Part shown: positions 8,817 to 17,301 of the stretch, in pieces
Layout: each line of letters begins with the position of its first letter
How positions within the stretch are numbered: position 1 is the stretch's first letter
Position numbers and translations under genes: made by a program
The notes under the pieces: model-generated
Databases searched by the model: none
Seen by the model: only the letters and a program-made list of their open reading frames with translations
Told to the model about the DNA's origin: nothing
Assembly: GCA_022826665.1 (NCBI GenBank)
Contig: JAJDUK010000024.1
Coordinates: forward strand, 191,844-255,843
Direction: 5' to 3'
DNA: 64,000 nucleotides
Source: Alphaproteobacteria bacterium
GTDB lineage: Bacteria; Pseudomonadota; Alphaproteobacteria; UBA828

Positions 8817-8833
8817 GGAATCGTCGCGATTCC
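8817..8833. promoter_or_regulatory. perfect inverted repeat in divergent promoter
   Basis: GGAATCG-TCG-CGATTCC is a perfect 7-bp dyad with a 3-bp centre, 14 bases upstream of the TTG start at 8848. Its size suits a dimeric MarR-type repressor, and a MarR gene is the second gene of that operon, so autoregulation is plausible (inference). Confidence 0.45.
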
Positions 8834-8847
8834 GGGAGTGATTCGTC

Positions 8848-9669
8848 TTGTCCCTCAAAGGCTTCATGTTTCCGCGCTCCGGCAGCGGCCGGGCCTCCCT
8901 GCTGCCGCCCGTGCCGTGGCATTACTCCGGCCAGATGCTCACCCTCGAATACCGGACCGATCCGGATGCGGTGGCCGAGCTGATCCCGCCCGGTCTCGCG
9001 CCGGCGGACGAGGACCCCGGCGCCGTGGCGCTCATCTGGGCGGAGTGGCAGAGCTGCTCCAACACCTTCGAGGAGCTGCTCGACCCTATCCGGGCGCAGT
9101 ACCGGGAGATGTTCGTCGTCATCCGCTGCAAGTACCGGGACCGGCACTACTCGCGCTGCGCCTACATCTGGGTCGATACCGACTACGCCATGGTGCGCGG
9201 CCATCACCAGGGCTACCCCAAGAAACTGGGCTCGATCTATCTCACCCGCCCGGTCACGGTGGGCCGGGCCGGGCCGCGCCTGGAGCCCGGCGGGCGCTTC
9301 GGCGCGAGCCTCGCCGCCAACGACCGCCGCCTGCTGCACGCGACCTTCGAGATTGAGGCCGAGAGCGACCATGCCGGCTTCGTCAACGCGCTGCCGATGG
9401 TGCACAACCGCTGGATGCCCGCGATCGAGGGCGACGGCAGCGACAGCCTGGACGAGCTGGTGACCATGTCCGCGTACGAGGGCGAGGTCGGCCGCTGCTT
9501 CCGCGGCAGCTTCGAGCTCTGGATCGGCGACTCCCCGGTGGAGGAGCTCACCCGGCTGCAGCCCCGCGAGCCGATCGCGGGCTACTGGCGCGAGGTCGCC
9601 ATGTCCTGGCGCAGCGGCACGACGCTGGAGCGGCGCAACCTCCCCGAGATCGGGGGCGCCGACGCATGA
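8848..9669 (+). CDS. acetoacetate decarboxylase-family protein
   Basis: A 273-aa protein of the acetoacetate decarboxylase superfamily. The hallmark GYPKKLGSI is present (K125/K126). In the true decarboxylase a lysine of this motif forms the Schiff base and its neighbour lowers its pKa. N-terminal PWHYSGQMLTLEYRTDPDAV and central YSRCAYIWVDTDYAMVRG fit the family. Many members have other aldolase- or dehydratase-like activities, so the exact reaction is open. It starts with TTG, preceded by CGGGAG at good spacing. The stop overlaps the MarR start (ATGA), making a two-gene unit. Confidence 0.87.
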   Translation: MSLKGFMFPRSGSGRASLLPPVPWHYSGQMLTLEYRTDPDAVAELIPPGLAPADEDPGAVALIWAEWQSCSNTFEELLDPIRAQYREMFVVIRCKYRDRHYSRCAYIWVDTDYAMVRGHHQGYPKKLGSIYLTRPVTVGRAGPRLEPGGRFGASLAANDRRLLHATFEIEAESDHAGFVNALPMVHNRWMPAIEGDGSDSLDELVTMSAYEGEVGRCFRGSFELWIGDSPVEELTRLQPREPIAGYWREVAMSWRSGTTLERRNLPEIGGADA

Positions 9670-10160
9670 GCAGGGAGGTTGCGCTCACCCGCGAGGAGCG
9701 CGAGGCGCGCGCGCGGGTCGAGGGGCTGGGGATCGACATCGACGCCTTCGCCGCCGTCTCCAATGTCTTTCGCGTGGCCAATGCCGTGCGCAACTACATG
9801 GAGCGCAACCTGCTCGCCGAATACCGCCTCTCCTTCTCGGGCTTCACGGTGCTCTGGGTGCTGTGGGTGTGGGGGCCGAAGGAATCCAACGTCCTTGCCG
9901 AGGAATCGGGCATCTCCAAGAGCACGCTTACCGGCGTGGTGAAGACCCTGGAAGGGTTGGGCTTCGCCGCCCGCCGCCCCCATGCAGCCGACGGCCGCCG
10001 GGTGCTGGTGGAGGCGACCGAGAAGGGGATGGCCACGGTGCGCGAGATCTTCCCCCGCTTCAACGCGCTCGAAGGCGAGATCACCCGCGACCTCTCCACC
10101 GCGGAGAAGGAGGAGCTCGCGCGAGCGCTTCGGGTCATGCTCCACACCGTCGAGGCCTGA
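9666..10160 (+). CDS. MarR-family transcriptional regulator
   Basis: A 164-aa winged-helix regulator. The recognition helix region is ESNVLAEESGISKSTLTGVV and the wing is ARRPHAADGRRVLVEATEKG, both typical of MarR dimers that sense small aromatic or acidic ligands. It is coupled to the decarboxylase-like gene by an ATGA overlap and is one of only two recognisable transcription factors fully in the window. That makes it the best local candidate to bind the dyads at 8773-8792, 8817-8833 and 3736-3757. This is inference, as regulators outside the window could act instead. Confidence 0.92.
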   Translation: MSREVALTREEREARARVEGLGIDIDAFAAVSNVFRVANAVRNYMERNLLAEYRLSFSGFTVLWVLWVWGPKESNVLAEESGISKSTLTGVVKTLEGLGFAARRPHAADGRRVLVEATEKGMATVREIFPRFNALEGEITRDLSTAEKEELARALRVMLHTVEA

Positions 10161-10187
10161 CCGCGCCCGCACGACGAGAGGAATCCC

Positions 10188-10583
10188 ATGACAGCACCGA
10201 TCTTCCACATGGCGGCCGGCGCACCCACGCCTGTCGCGCCCTTCAGCCACGCGGTCGAAGCGGATGGCTGGGTGTTCGTCACCGGCCAGATGCCCAACGA
10301 TCCCGATGACGAGGCCGCGCCGCTCCCCGACGGCATCGAGGGCCAGACCCACAACGTCATGGCCAATCTGAAGATCGTGCTCGCCTCCCTCGGCCTCGGG
10401 CTCGAGCATGTCCTCGTCGCGCGGGTCTATCTCACGCACTTCAAGGAGGACTACGCGGCCATGAACGCGGTCTACGAGACCTATTTCGATCCCGAACGGC
10501 GCCCGGCGCGCACGTGCGTGGGCGTCACCGGGCTCGCCCTCGATGCCCGTGTCGAGATCGACCTGCTGGCACGGCGGCCGTGA
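10188..10583 (+). CDS. RidA (YjgF/YER057c) family protein
   Basis: A 131-aa protein of the Rid family, whose characterised members hydrolyse reactive enamine/imine intermediates or act in ring-cleavage pathways. It carries the substrate-binding arginine in RPARTCVGVTGLALDARVEID and the strand pattern GWVFVTGQMPND. Length is normal. It lies 27 bases after marR with GAGAGGAATCCC before the ATG, so it is probably co-transcribed. Rid proteins often accompany aromatic or amine catabolic genes, matching this neighbourhood. Confidence 0.92.
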   Translation: MTAPIFHMAAGAPTPVAPFSHAVEADGWVFVTGQMPNDPDDEAAPLPDGIEGQTHNVMANLKIVLASLGLGLEHVLVARVYLTHFKEDYAAMNAVYETYFDPERRPARTCVGVTGLALDARVEIDLLARRP

Positions 10584-10602
10584 GGCGGACCGGCAGTCGC
10601 GA

Positions 10603-11475
10603 TCAGGACGCGGAGTCGCCGGCCTCCTCCTGCACCGCGAAGAACGATGCGCGTATCGGCTGCTCGGGCAGCTCGACGGTCGCCTCGGCGAGGCGGGCAC
10701 GGCGCGTAGGCCGGCCGCGCACCATCATGCCCTCGTTGCGGTTCGGCATGGGGTTGCGGGCGATGGGGAACGCGTCCGCAGCGCTGTAGACGCAGATGTA
10801 GAGGCCGCGCGGCGCGGACGAGCGGTTGGGCTCGGAGCCGTGCGCGAGCCGGGTGTGCATCAGGCAGACGCTGCCGGCGGCGCCGAGAACCGGCACCTCG
10901 TGCTCGCGCAGCGAGCGCTCCACGGCGGGCGCGACGAAGCCGGTGAAGCGCTCACCGTCGAAGAGCGAGTGCACCGGGCCGCGGTGGCTGCCGGGCACCG
11001 CCATGAGGCAGCCGTTCTCGGGGGTCATGTCGTCGAGCATGAGCAGGGCGGTCACGACATCGTCGTTCGTGTGCGGCGTGTAGGCGAAGTCCTGGTGGTA
11101 GCGCACCTCGGTGTTCGAGCCGGGCAGCTTGAGGTTGATCTTGCAGTGATGGTGCTTGACGTCGGGGCCGATGAGGGCAGCGACCATGTCGGTCATCGCC
11201 GACTCGCGCATCGCCTCCATGTAGGCGTCGTCGATCTCGCTGGGATTGTTGACCCGCCGCAGCGCGGGCAGCTTCGCGTTGTGCTCGGGCGCCAGGTCGA
11301 AGCGCGGCCGCCCGTCGGTGGTCGGCTCGCCGAACGGCGCGTCGTGGTTCCGGCTATCATCGACCCACCCCGCCAGCACGTCGCGCAGGCGCGTGAGCTG
11401 GCGGCGGTCGACCGCGTTCTCGGCAACGATGAAGCCGTCGCGCCAGAACGCATCGACTTCGTGCTTCGCGATCAT
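10603..11475 (-). CDS. phytanoyl-CoA dioxygenase (PhyH) family protein
   Basis: A 290-aa Fe(II)/2-oxoglutarate oxygenase. The iron triad is H127 and D129 in RYHQDF and H212 in RLAHGSEP. The 2-oxoglutarate-binding arginine is probably R223 in APRGLY. Family members hydroxylate very diverse small molecules, so the substrate is unknown. It lies 84 bases downstream of the molybdopterin oxidoreductase gene on the same strand and may share its transcript. It converges with ridA. Confidence 0.9.
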   Translation of the reverse strand: MIAKHEVDAFWRDGFIVAENAVDRRQLTRLRDVLAGWVDDSRNHDAPFGEPTTDGRPRFDLAPEHNAKLPALRRVNNPSEIDDAYMEAMRESAMTDMVAALIGPDVKHHHCKINLKLPGSNTEVRYHQDFAYTPHTNDDVVTALLMLDDMTPENGCLMAVPGSHRGPVHSLFDGERFTGFVAPAVERSLREHEVPVLGAAGSVCLMHTRLAHGSEPNRSSAPRGLYICVYSAADAFPIARNPMPNRNEGMMVRGRPTRRARLAEATVELPEQPIRASFFAVQEEAGDSAS

Positions 11476-11559
11476 GATCCGACCCTTCCCGCGCGCATGC
11501 GTCCCTGCCGTGCTCGGCCCCGCCCGGTGGAGGCGAACGATCTGGCGCAGGCCGAGGAT

Positions 11560-13680
11560 CTAAACCGCGCTCACCTCCACCAGCGTGTCGGAGAAGGTCG
11601 GCGCGTTGCCGTAGTCTGCGAAGGCCGGCGGGTTGATGGCATTCACCGTGCGGCCGTTGGGGCTGCTCTTCGCCCAATAGCCGAGCGGTGCGACCACCAC
11701 ACCGGGGCTTGCGTCCTCGCTGACGTGCGCCACCGCATGGAAAGCGCCTCGGTCGTTGAAGACCTGCACCGCGTTTCCGTCAGCGATGCCGCGGGCACCC
11801 GCGTCGCTCGGATTGATCATCACCATCTGCTCGCCGGCGTGATGAAGCTGGGTATCCATATTGGCGTAGCACGAGTTGAGGAAGGCGTGGGCCTTCGGTG
11901 AGAGCATGTTGAGCGGATAACGCGCGGCGAGCTCGGGGTTGGTGCGCGCTGACTCGTTCTGCGGAATGAAGTTTGGCAACGGGTCCAGCGGCTCGCCCGA
12001 CTGATCGGCGGCATAGCCCTGGCGAAACAGCGGCAGCACCATGTTGCCGGCGGCCTCGGCAACGGACGACTTGAACTCCATCTTGCCGGAGGGCGTCGGG
12101 AAGTTGCCCTCGCGGTGCGGTACGAACTCCTCCGGCGAGCCGACCTTGAGCCGGGCATAGCCGGTCTGGCGCAAGCCATCAAGGTCGATCCCCTCCAGCA
12201 CCGGGTTGTCCCAATCCAGGGCATCAAGCGCCATTTGCTCGTCCGATCGATCCCAGAAGGGGTCGTTGAAGCCCATGGCGCGCGCCAGGCGCCGGAACAG
12301 CTCGGTGTTGGATACCGCCTCGCCGAGCGGCGCGATCGCCGGCTCGTTGAGGGTCAGATAGAGGTGCCCCCACGAGAACATGAGATCAAACTGTTCCAGC
12401 TGCGTCGTGGCGGGCAGCACGATGTCGGCGTAGAGCGCAGTATCGGTGAGGAAGTGCTCGCTCACGACGGTGAACAGGTCCTCGCGCGCGAGACCCTGCA
12501 GCATCTTGTCCTGCTCCGGCGCCACCACGACCGGATTCGAGTTGTAGACGAAGAGCGAGTTGACCTTGTGGTCGAGCTCGCCCGCGAGCGCGGGGCCGAG
12601 CCGCCACTGGTTGATCACCGGTGTGCCTTCGCGGATCCAGTCGGGGCGGCTGAGATCGTCCCACTTCATCGGAAACGCCCAGATCGGCATGTGCAGGATG
12701 CCGCCGCCGCAATGCCGCCAGGAGCCGACCAGGGCGGGGATGCAGGACATCGCCCGCACGGCGTTGCCGCCGGAGGCGTTGCGTTCGATCGCCACGCCCA
12801 TGCGGATCACCGAGGGCTGCGTGGTCGCGAACTCCCGTGCCAGCGTGCGGATGTCGTCGGCCGCAATCCCGGTGATCTCAGCGACCTTATTCGGAGGGAA
12901 GTTCGCCGCACGCTCGGCCAGCTCGTCGTAGCCGACGGTGTACTTCTCGACGTAGTCGTGATCGACCAGGTCCTCGGCGATGATCACGTTGATCATGCCG
13001 AGCGCCAGAGCGGCGTCGGTGCCAGGCTTGATCGGCAGGTGCCAGTCGGCCTGCTTTGCCGTGCGGGTCGCCACCGGATCGATCACCACCACTTTGGCAC
13101 CGCGGCGCTGTGCCTCGGCAATGAAGGGCCAGTGGTGCAGATTGTTGCTGATGGTGTTGATCGCCCAAAGGACGATGTACTTCGAGTAAACGAAGCTTTC
13201 GGGGTCAACCGCGGCGGTCGGCCCGCAGCTCATGAAGAATGCCGTGATCGCGGCAGAGTCGCAGAAGGTCCGTTCCGAGACCGCAGCGCCAAGCTTGTTG
13301 AAGAAGGCATCGCCGGAGTTGAGGCCGTTCAGGATGCCCTCGGTGCCGAGATAGCTGTAAGGCAGAATCGTGCTCGGTCCGTCCTCGTCGATGATGTCGT
13401 TCCAGCGGCGCGAAATCTCTTCGAGCGCGTCGTCCCAGGAGATGCGCTCGAATTCGCCGGCGCCCTTCGCTCCCGTGCGGCGCAGCGGATGCAGCACGCG
13501 ATCCTCGCTGTAGACCCGATTCTGGTAGTCGTTGACCTTGACGCAGAGACCGCCCTGAGTGAACGGGTGGTCGGGATTGCCGCGCACCTGGGTCACCTTG
13601 CCGTCCTCGACGGTGGTGAGCATGGCGCATGTGTCTGGGCAATCGTGAGGACAAGCGCTGAAGACGGTGGTCTCTGCCAT
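11560..13680 (-). CDS. molybdopterin-dependent oxidoreductase with N-terminal 4Fe-4S site
   Basis: A 706-aa enzyme of the DMSO reductase superfamily. The N-terminal cluster motif is C10-x3-C14-x3-C18 with C46 (GGLCVK). The bis-MGD domains follow with PYSYLGTEG, VLWAINTISNN, VVVIDPVATRTA, LFVYNSNPVVV and DIVLPATTQLEQ. The C-terminal dinucleotide-binding domain shows LNMLSPKAHAFLNS and VVAPLGYW. There is no Tat signal, so the enzyme looks cytoplasmic. No electron-transfer or membrane partner is adjacent, though a Rieske ferredoxin (15159-15473) and modABC (15807-18404) are nearby. The reaction is unknown; such single-subunit forms include formate- and thiosulfate-type and uncharacterised oxidoreductases. 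Confidence 0.92.
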   Translation of the reverse strand: MAETTVFSACPHDCPDTCAMLTTVEDGKVTQVRGNPDHPFTQGGLCVKVNDYQNRVYSEDRVLHPLRRTGAKGAGEFERISWDDALEEISRRWNDIIDEDGPSTILPYSYLGTEGILNGLNSGDAFFNKLGAAVSERTFCDSAAITAFFMSCGPTAAVDPESFVYSKYIVLWAINTISNNLHHWPFIAEAQRRGAKVVVIDPVATRTAKQADWHLPIKPGTDAALALGMINVIIAEDLVDHDYVEKYTVGYDELAERAANFPPNKVAEITGIAADDIRTLAREFATTQPSVIRMGVAIERNASGGNAVRAMSCIPALVGSWRHCGGGILHMPIWAFPMKWDDLSRPDWIREGTPVINQWRLGPALAGELDHKVNSLFVYNSNPVVVAPEQDKMLQGLAREDLFTVVSEHFLTDTALYADIVLPATTQLEQFDLMFSWGHLYLTLNEPAIAPLGEAVSNTELFRRLARAMGFNDPFWDRSDEQMALDALDWDNPVLEGIDLDGLRQTGYARLKVGSPEEFVPHREGNFPTPSGKMEFKSSVAEAAGNMVLPLFRQGYAADQSGEPLDPLPNFIPQNESARTNPELAARYPLNMLSPKAHAFLNSCYANMDTQLHHAGEQMVMINPSDAGARGIADGNAVQVFNDRGAFHAVAHVSEDASPGVVVAPLGYWAKSSPNGRTVNAINPPAFADYGNAPTFSDTLVEVSAV

Positions 13681-13782
13681 GTGTCTATCCCCCCTTTTGT
13701 GACGAGCATGATATAGGCAAGTCCGCGCGGCTGGCTACGCGCATCGCCGCGCTAACCAGTATCGGAGAGGGGCGTCTCGCAC

Positions 13783-14295
13783 ATGGCTGACGGAGACGGC
13801 GGCGGGGGCATAGACAAGGGTCTCTTCACGATGGCCTTCGGCCGCGATGTGGACTTCCACGATACACATCCGCAAGTGGTCTACCTCGACCGGCAGACGG
13901 GCGGCATCGTCTGGCTCTACGAGACGGACGACGACGCCTACATGGAGGTCGGCATACCCGCCGAGGAGAATCGCCAGGAGCGCGAAGCGATCGAGGCCGA
14001 GCCGGAGCGTTATCTGGAGATTCCCGGCCTCGATCACGACGATCACCATCGGATTCTCAGGCGATTCCTGATGTCGGATTGGACCCGCGACAAGGAGCGG
14101 AAACAGCGGGCGGAAGACGCCTACAGGGGCTCGATCGGCAAGTGGAAACGGGACGTCAGAGACGAGGCCGCCGTCGACGCCTTCTATGAGTTCCGAGAAG
14201 CGGAAATCGTGGCGATGGCCGAGGAGTTCCTGCGGGAGAACGGCATCGAGCCGATCTGGAAGTCGTATGGCGAACGGACGCCTGCCGAGAGCTAA
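13783..14295 (+). CDS. UPF0158 family protein
   Basis: A 170-aa acidic cytoplasmic protein. RYLEIPGLDHDDHHRI, the aromatic-rich helix DAYRGSIGKWKRDVRD and the C-terminal AEEFLRENGIEPIW fit UPF0158, an uncharacterised family. No catalytic motif is evident. It is divergent from the molybdopterin oxidoreductase with 102 bases between and converges with the alpha/beta hydrolase. No function is proposed. Confidence 0.75.
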   Translation: MADGDGGGGIDKGLFTMAFGRDVDFHDTHPQVVYLDRQTGGIVWLYETDDDAYMEVGIPAEENRQEREAIEAEPERYLEIPGLDHDDHHRILRRFLMSDWTRDKERKQRAEDAYRGSIGKWKRDVRDEAAVDAFYEFREAEIVAMAEEFLRENGIEPIWKSYGERTPAES

Positions 14296-14327
14296 GGACC
14301 GGCGAACGCCCGTCGTTGCACCACGGT

Positions 14328-15143
14328 CTATTCAGGCGAAGGGCTGCGGCGTTCCAAAAAATCTCTGAGGGCGCCGGCACACTCCGGCCCGTGCGAATAG
14401 GCGACGCCGTGACGGGCGCCGGCGACCACGTGCATCTCGCAATCGGGCATGGCGCGCAGCCGTTCCACTTGCGTCTCGAGCGAGACGAAGGGGCTGTCGT
14501 CAGGCGCGATGAGGAGGGTGGGAACGTTGACATCGTTAAGCGCCTCCGTGAGGTCCACCTGCACCAGCATGTCCACGAGGTCGACGCAGGCCTGTGGCGC
14601 CGAGGCACGTTGCGTGTCGTGGAACCAGCGCTCCATCGCGGGGCTCAGGCAACCTGCGGGGAAGCGGAGCGGCATGAGCTTGGCCGACCACGCGTCCATC
14701 CCCAGCCCGTGGACATCGTCCCGGAGCGCCTGCGCCCGCCCGATCGTGCCGCCCCGGTGAGCCGCCGAAACCATGGTCAGCGTTTGAAGGCATCCCGGAT
14801 GGTGCGCGGCGAGATGGAGGCCCACGGTGCCGCCCGTCGATTCGCCGACGAAGTGCACCTGCTGCGTCCCGAGCGCGCCGAGTACGTCGAGAACATCGCC
14901 GGCCATCGCGTCGATAGACCAGGCAGCACCCTCCGCCGGGACGAAGGACCGGCCGAAGCCGCGCAGGTCCACTCGAATGATCCGATAGCGGTCAGCCAGG
15001 ATCGGCAGCCACGTGATCCAGATGTCGGAATCGACGGCGAGCCCGTGGAGAAAGAGGATGGTTTCGCGCGGCTCCTGCCACGGGGGCACGATGTCGCAGA
15101 GCTCGTAGTGGATGTCCCCTTCGAAACGTTCCAGCATCGGCAT
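14328..15143 (-). CDS. alpha/beta-fold hydrolase
   Basis: A 271-aa serine hydrolase with the standard order: oxyanion segment LFLHGLAVDSDIW, nucleophile elbow GESTGG (S102), acid in LLIAPDDSPF, and histidine in VVAGARHGVAY. The segment RVDLRGFGRS is typical of the epoxide hydrolase/3-oxoadipate enol-lactonase branch. The Rieske ferredoxin gene is 15 bases upstream on the same strand, so the two probably form an operon serving oxygenase-initiated degradation. The substrate cannot be assigned. Confidence 0.92.
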   Translation of the reverse strand: MPMLERFEGDIHYELCDIVPPWQEPRETILFLHGLAVDSDIWITWLPILADRYRIIRVDLRGFGRSFVPAEGAAWSIDAMAGDVLDVLGALGTQQVHFVGESTGGTVGLHLAAHHPGCLQTLTMVSAAHRGGTIGRAQALRDDVHGLGMDAWSAKLMPLRFPAGCLSPAMERWFHDTQRASAPQACVDLVDMLVQVDLTEALNDVNVPTLLIAPDDSPFVSLETQVERLRAMPDCEMHVVAGARHGVAYSHGPECAGALRDFLERRSPSPE

Positions 15144-15158
15144 GGCATCGCCTCCGGC

Positions 15159-15473
15159 TCAGGGTTCGACGAGCGCGTAGATCGCGCCGTCCTCGACGAC
15201 GAGGTCATAGCTCCGAATGGGCTCGGTGCAAGGCGGCTCCACCGGCTGGCCGGTCTTGATCTCGAAGCAGCCGCCGTGGAGCGGGCATTCGATGATGTCG
15301 CCGTCTATGAAGCCCTGGGAGAGCCAGGCCTGGCTATGGGAACACGTGTCGTCGGTGGCGAAGAACGCGCCGTCCAGGTTGTAGACCGCGACCGGCGGCA
15401 GGCCGTCGGTCTCGACCCGCAGGATTTCGCCGGCGTAAACGTCATCGACGCGGCAAAGCAGGATCTTCTCCAT
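15159..15473 (-). CDS. Rieske [2Fe-2S] ferredoxin
   Basis: A 104-aa single-domain Rieske protein. The cluster ligands are C44/H46 (DTCSHSQ) and C63/H66 (CPLHGGCF). Size and motif match the ferredoxins that feed ring-hydroxylating dioxygenases, or NirD-like small subunits. I chose the ATG at 15473 because the family begins with MEKILLCRVDD-like sequence; a longer frame to 15584 adds unrelated residues. No Rieske oxygenase alpha subunit or reductase is in the window, so its partner is elsewhere or is the P450 or another local oxygenase (inference). Confidence 0.92.
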   Translation of the reverse strand: MEKILLCRVDDVYAGEILRVETDGLPPVAVYNLDGAFFATDDTCSHSQAWLSQGFIDGDIIECPLHGGCFEIKTGQPVEPPCTEPIRSYDLVVEDGAIYALVEP

Positions 15474-15806
15474 CGTCCGCGTATCTTCCGGCCTGGCGTT
15501 GTGTTGCGGCCCCAGCGCATGTTCCGGCGCCGGGTCGCGTCCGGACGATGGAGTGTCTGAATTCTGCGATCGGTTGACAAGCAAACGACGTGCCGGCGTT
15601 GCGCGGGTTCAGGCCGAGCGCTACAGTCGCGGCGCCGATGCGGCCCTGGCGGGCCGAGTGACCGCCCGAACGACGGAACGGTCGGTCCCCGTCGGCGGCG
15701 GTCGAGGCGCCGTGGAGGTGCGGGAGCGCTCGCTCCAGTCGGATCCAGCCTCATGCACGCAAGTTGAGGAAGAGGCGCGAGCCCCGCAGGGGCCGCGACG
15801 CGCGAC
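15474..15806. other. 333-bp divergent intergenic region, Rieske / modA
   Basis: No convincing gene. A perfect -35-like TTGACA occurs at 15574-15579, but no good -10 follows at the right distance on the plus strand. I saw no ModE-type palindrome. The region must hold the promoters for the Rieske-hydrolase pair and modABC. Confidence 0.4.
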
Positions 15807-16607
15807 GTGTGGCATGGAAGAGGCGACCGGCGGCGGCGATCCTCGGTGCTTCGGGCGGCATGGCTGGTGCTTGCCGTGCTCTCCGCCTGTTGCTGGGCGG
15901 GGCCGGCGGCAGCCGAGCGGGTGATCGTGCTCGCCGCAGCCAGCACCGCACACGTGATCGACGAGGTGATCGAGCAGTTCGAGGCCGGGCCCGACAACAG
16001 TGTCGTGGCCTCCTACGCCGGCACCTCCGCGCTCGCGCGGCAGATCGAGAGCGGCGCGCCGGTCGATATCTTCCTCGCCGCCAACGCGGCATGGATGGAC
16101 CATGTGGAGGCGCAGGGCCTGATCGAGCCCGGCAGCCGTCAGGCGCTCGCCGGCAATCGGCTGGTGTTCGTCACGGGCGACGGCGACATGGCGCCCTTCG
16201 AGCCGTCCGCGGCGCCCGATCTTCCTGCATTGCTGAACGGCGGGCGGCTTGCCATCGGCAACCCCGACCACGTGCCGGCCGGCATTTACGCGCGCCAGGC
16301 ACTGGAAGCGCTCGGCCTTTGGCCCGACGTGCAGAGCCAGCTCGCGCCGGCGGCCGACGTGCGTGCGGCGCTCGCGCTGGTAGCCCGAGGCGAGGCGCCG
16401 CTCGGCATCGTCTACGCCACCGATGCTGCCCTCGTTGAAGACGTGCGTGTCGTTGGGACGATCCCGGCCGCGCTGCATGAGCCCATCGTCTACCCGGTGG
16501 CCCTCGTCGCGGACCGCGCCTCGCCGCCGGCGACGCGCTTCTTCGACTTCCTGACGGGGCCGGAAGGCCGGGCGGCCTTCGCCCGCGCCGGCTTCATCGT
16601 CGAGTGA
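15807..16607 (+). CDS. modA: molybdate ABC transporter substrate-binding protein
   Basis: A periplasmic molybdate-binding protein of 266 aa. An arginine-rich start and hydrophobic stretch (AAWLVLAVLSACCWAG) ending in AAAE form the signal peptide. The mature protein shows VLAAASTAHVIDEVIEQFE, YAGTSALARQIESGAPVDIFL, GNRLVFVT, RLAIGNPDHVPAGIYARQAL and GIVYATDAAL, the standard ModA series. The start is GTG at 15807, with an alternative GTG at 15846 directly before the hydrophobic core. Four bases separate it from modB. It supplies molybdenum for enzymes such as the oxidoreductase at 11560-13680. Confidence 0.93.
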   Translation: MWHGRGDRRRRSSVLRAAWLVLAVLSACCWAGPAAAERVIVLAAASTAHVIDEVIEQFEAGPDNSVVASYAGTSALARQIESGAPVDIFLAANAAWMDHVEAQGLIEPGSRQALAGNRLVFVTGDGDMAPFEPSAAPDLPALLNGGRLAIGNPDHVPAGIYARQALEALGLWPDVQSQLAPAADVRAALALVARGEAPLGIVYATDAALVEDVRVVGTIPAALHEPIVYPVALVADRASPPATRFFDFLTGPEGRAAFARAGFIVE

Positions 16608-16611
16608 GACG

Positions 16612-17301
16612 ATGGCGCTAACCCCGCTTGAGGTCGAGGCAATCCAACTCAGCCTGCGGGTGGCGGGCTGGGCGGTGCTGATCAGCCTGCCCCTCGGCAT
16701 CGCCGTCGCCTGGCTGCTGGCGCGCTATCGCTTCCCGGGCCGGGAGCTGCTCAACGGTCTGGTCCACTTGCCGCTGGTGCTGCCGCCGGTGGTGGTGGGT
16801 TTCGTGCTGCTGCTGCTGCTTGGCAGGCAGGGTCCGCTCGGCGCCTGGCTCGACGACTGGTTCGGCATCACCCTCGCCTTCACCTGGCAGGGCGCGGCAG
16901 TGGCCTCGGCCGTGGTCTCCTTCCCGCTCATGGTGCGCGCGATCCGGCTTTCCATCGAGGCCATGGATCGCCGACTGGAGACCGCCGCACGCACCCTCGG
17001 CGCCCCGCCCATCTGGGTCTTCGTGACCATCAACTTGCCGCTGATTGCGCCTGGCGTGCTGACCGGCATTATCCTCGCCTTCGCCCGCTGCCTCGGCGAG
17101 TTCGGCGCGACCATCACCTTCGTCTCCAACATTCCCGGCGAGACCCGGACCCTGCCGCTCGCGCTCTACACCTACACGCAAGTGCCGGGCGGGCTGGACG
17201 GCGCCTTCCGCCTGATGGTGATCGCCATCGTGATCGCCTTCGCCGCGCTGATCGGCTCCGAATTCCTGGCGCGCATCGTCAAGCGCCGGCTGGAGGGGTA
17301 A
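16612..17301 (+). CDS. modB: molybdate ABC transporter permease
   Basis: A 229-aa inner-membrane permease with five to six hydrophobic segments. It has the coupling-loop pattern ETAARTLGAPPIWVFVTINL followed by PLIAPGVLTG, and LGEFGATITFVSNIPGETRT, which is diagnostic for ModB. VHLPLVLPPVVVGFVLL is also typical. Its stop overlaps the modC start (TAATG), so synthesis is coupled. Confidence 0.95.
   Translation: MALTPLEVEAIQLSLRVAGWAVLISLPLGIAVAWLLARYRFPGRELLNGLVHLPLVLPPVVVGFVLLLLLGRQGPLGAWLDDWFGITLAFTWQGAAVASAVVSFPLMVRAIRLSIEAMDRRLETAARTLGAPPIWVFVTINLPLIAPGVLTGIILAFARCLGEFGATITFVSNIPGETRTLPLALYTYTQVPGGLDGAFRLMVIAIVIAFAALIGSEFLARIVKRRLEG

Noticed and set aside
12115-13716. A 533-codon plus-strand frame opposite the molybdopterin oxidoreductase
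   Set aside because: Antisense to a gene with an intact cluster motif; no domain or ribosome site.
15621-16700. A 359-codon minus-strand frame opposite modA
   Set aside because: Antisense to an intact modA with signal peptide; no motif.
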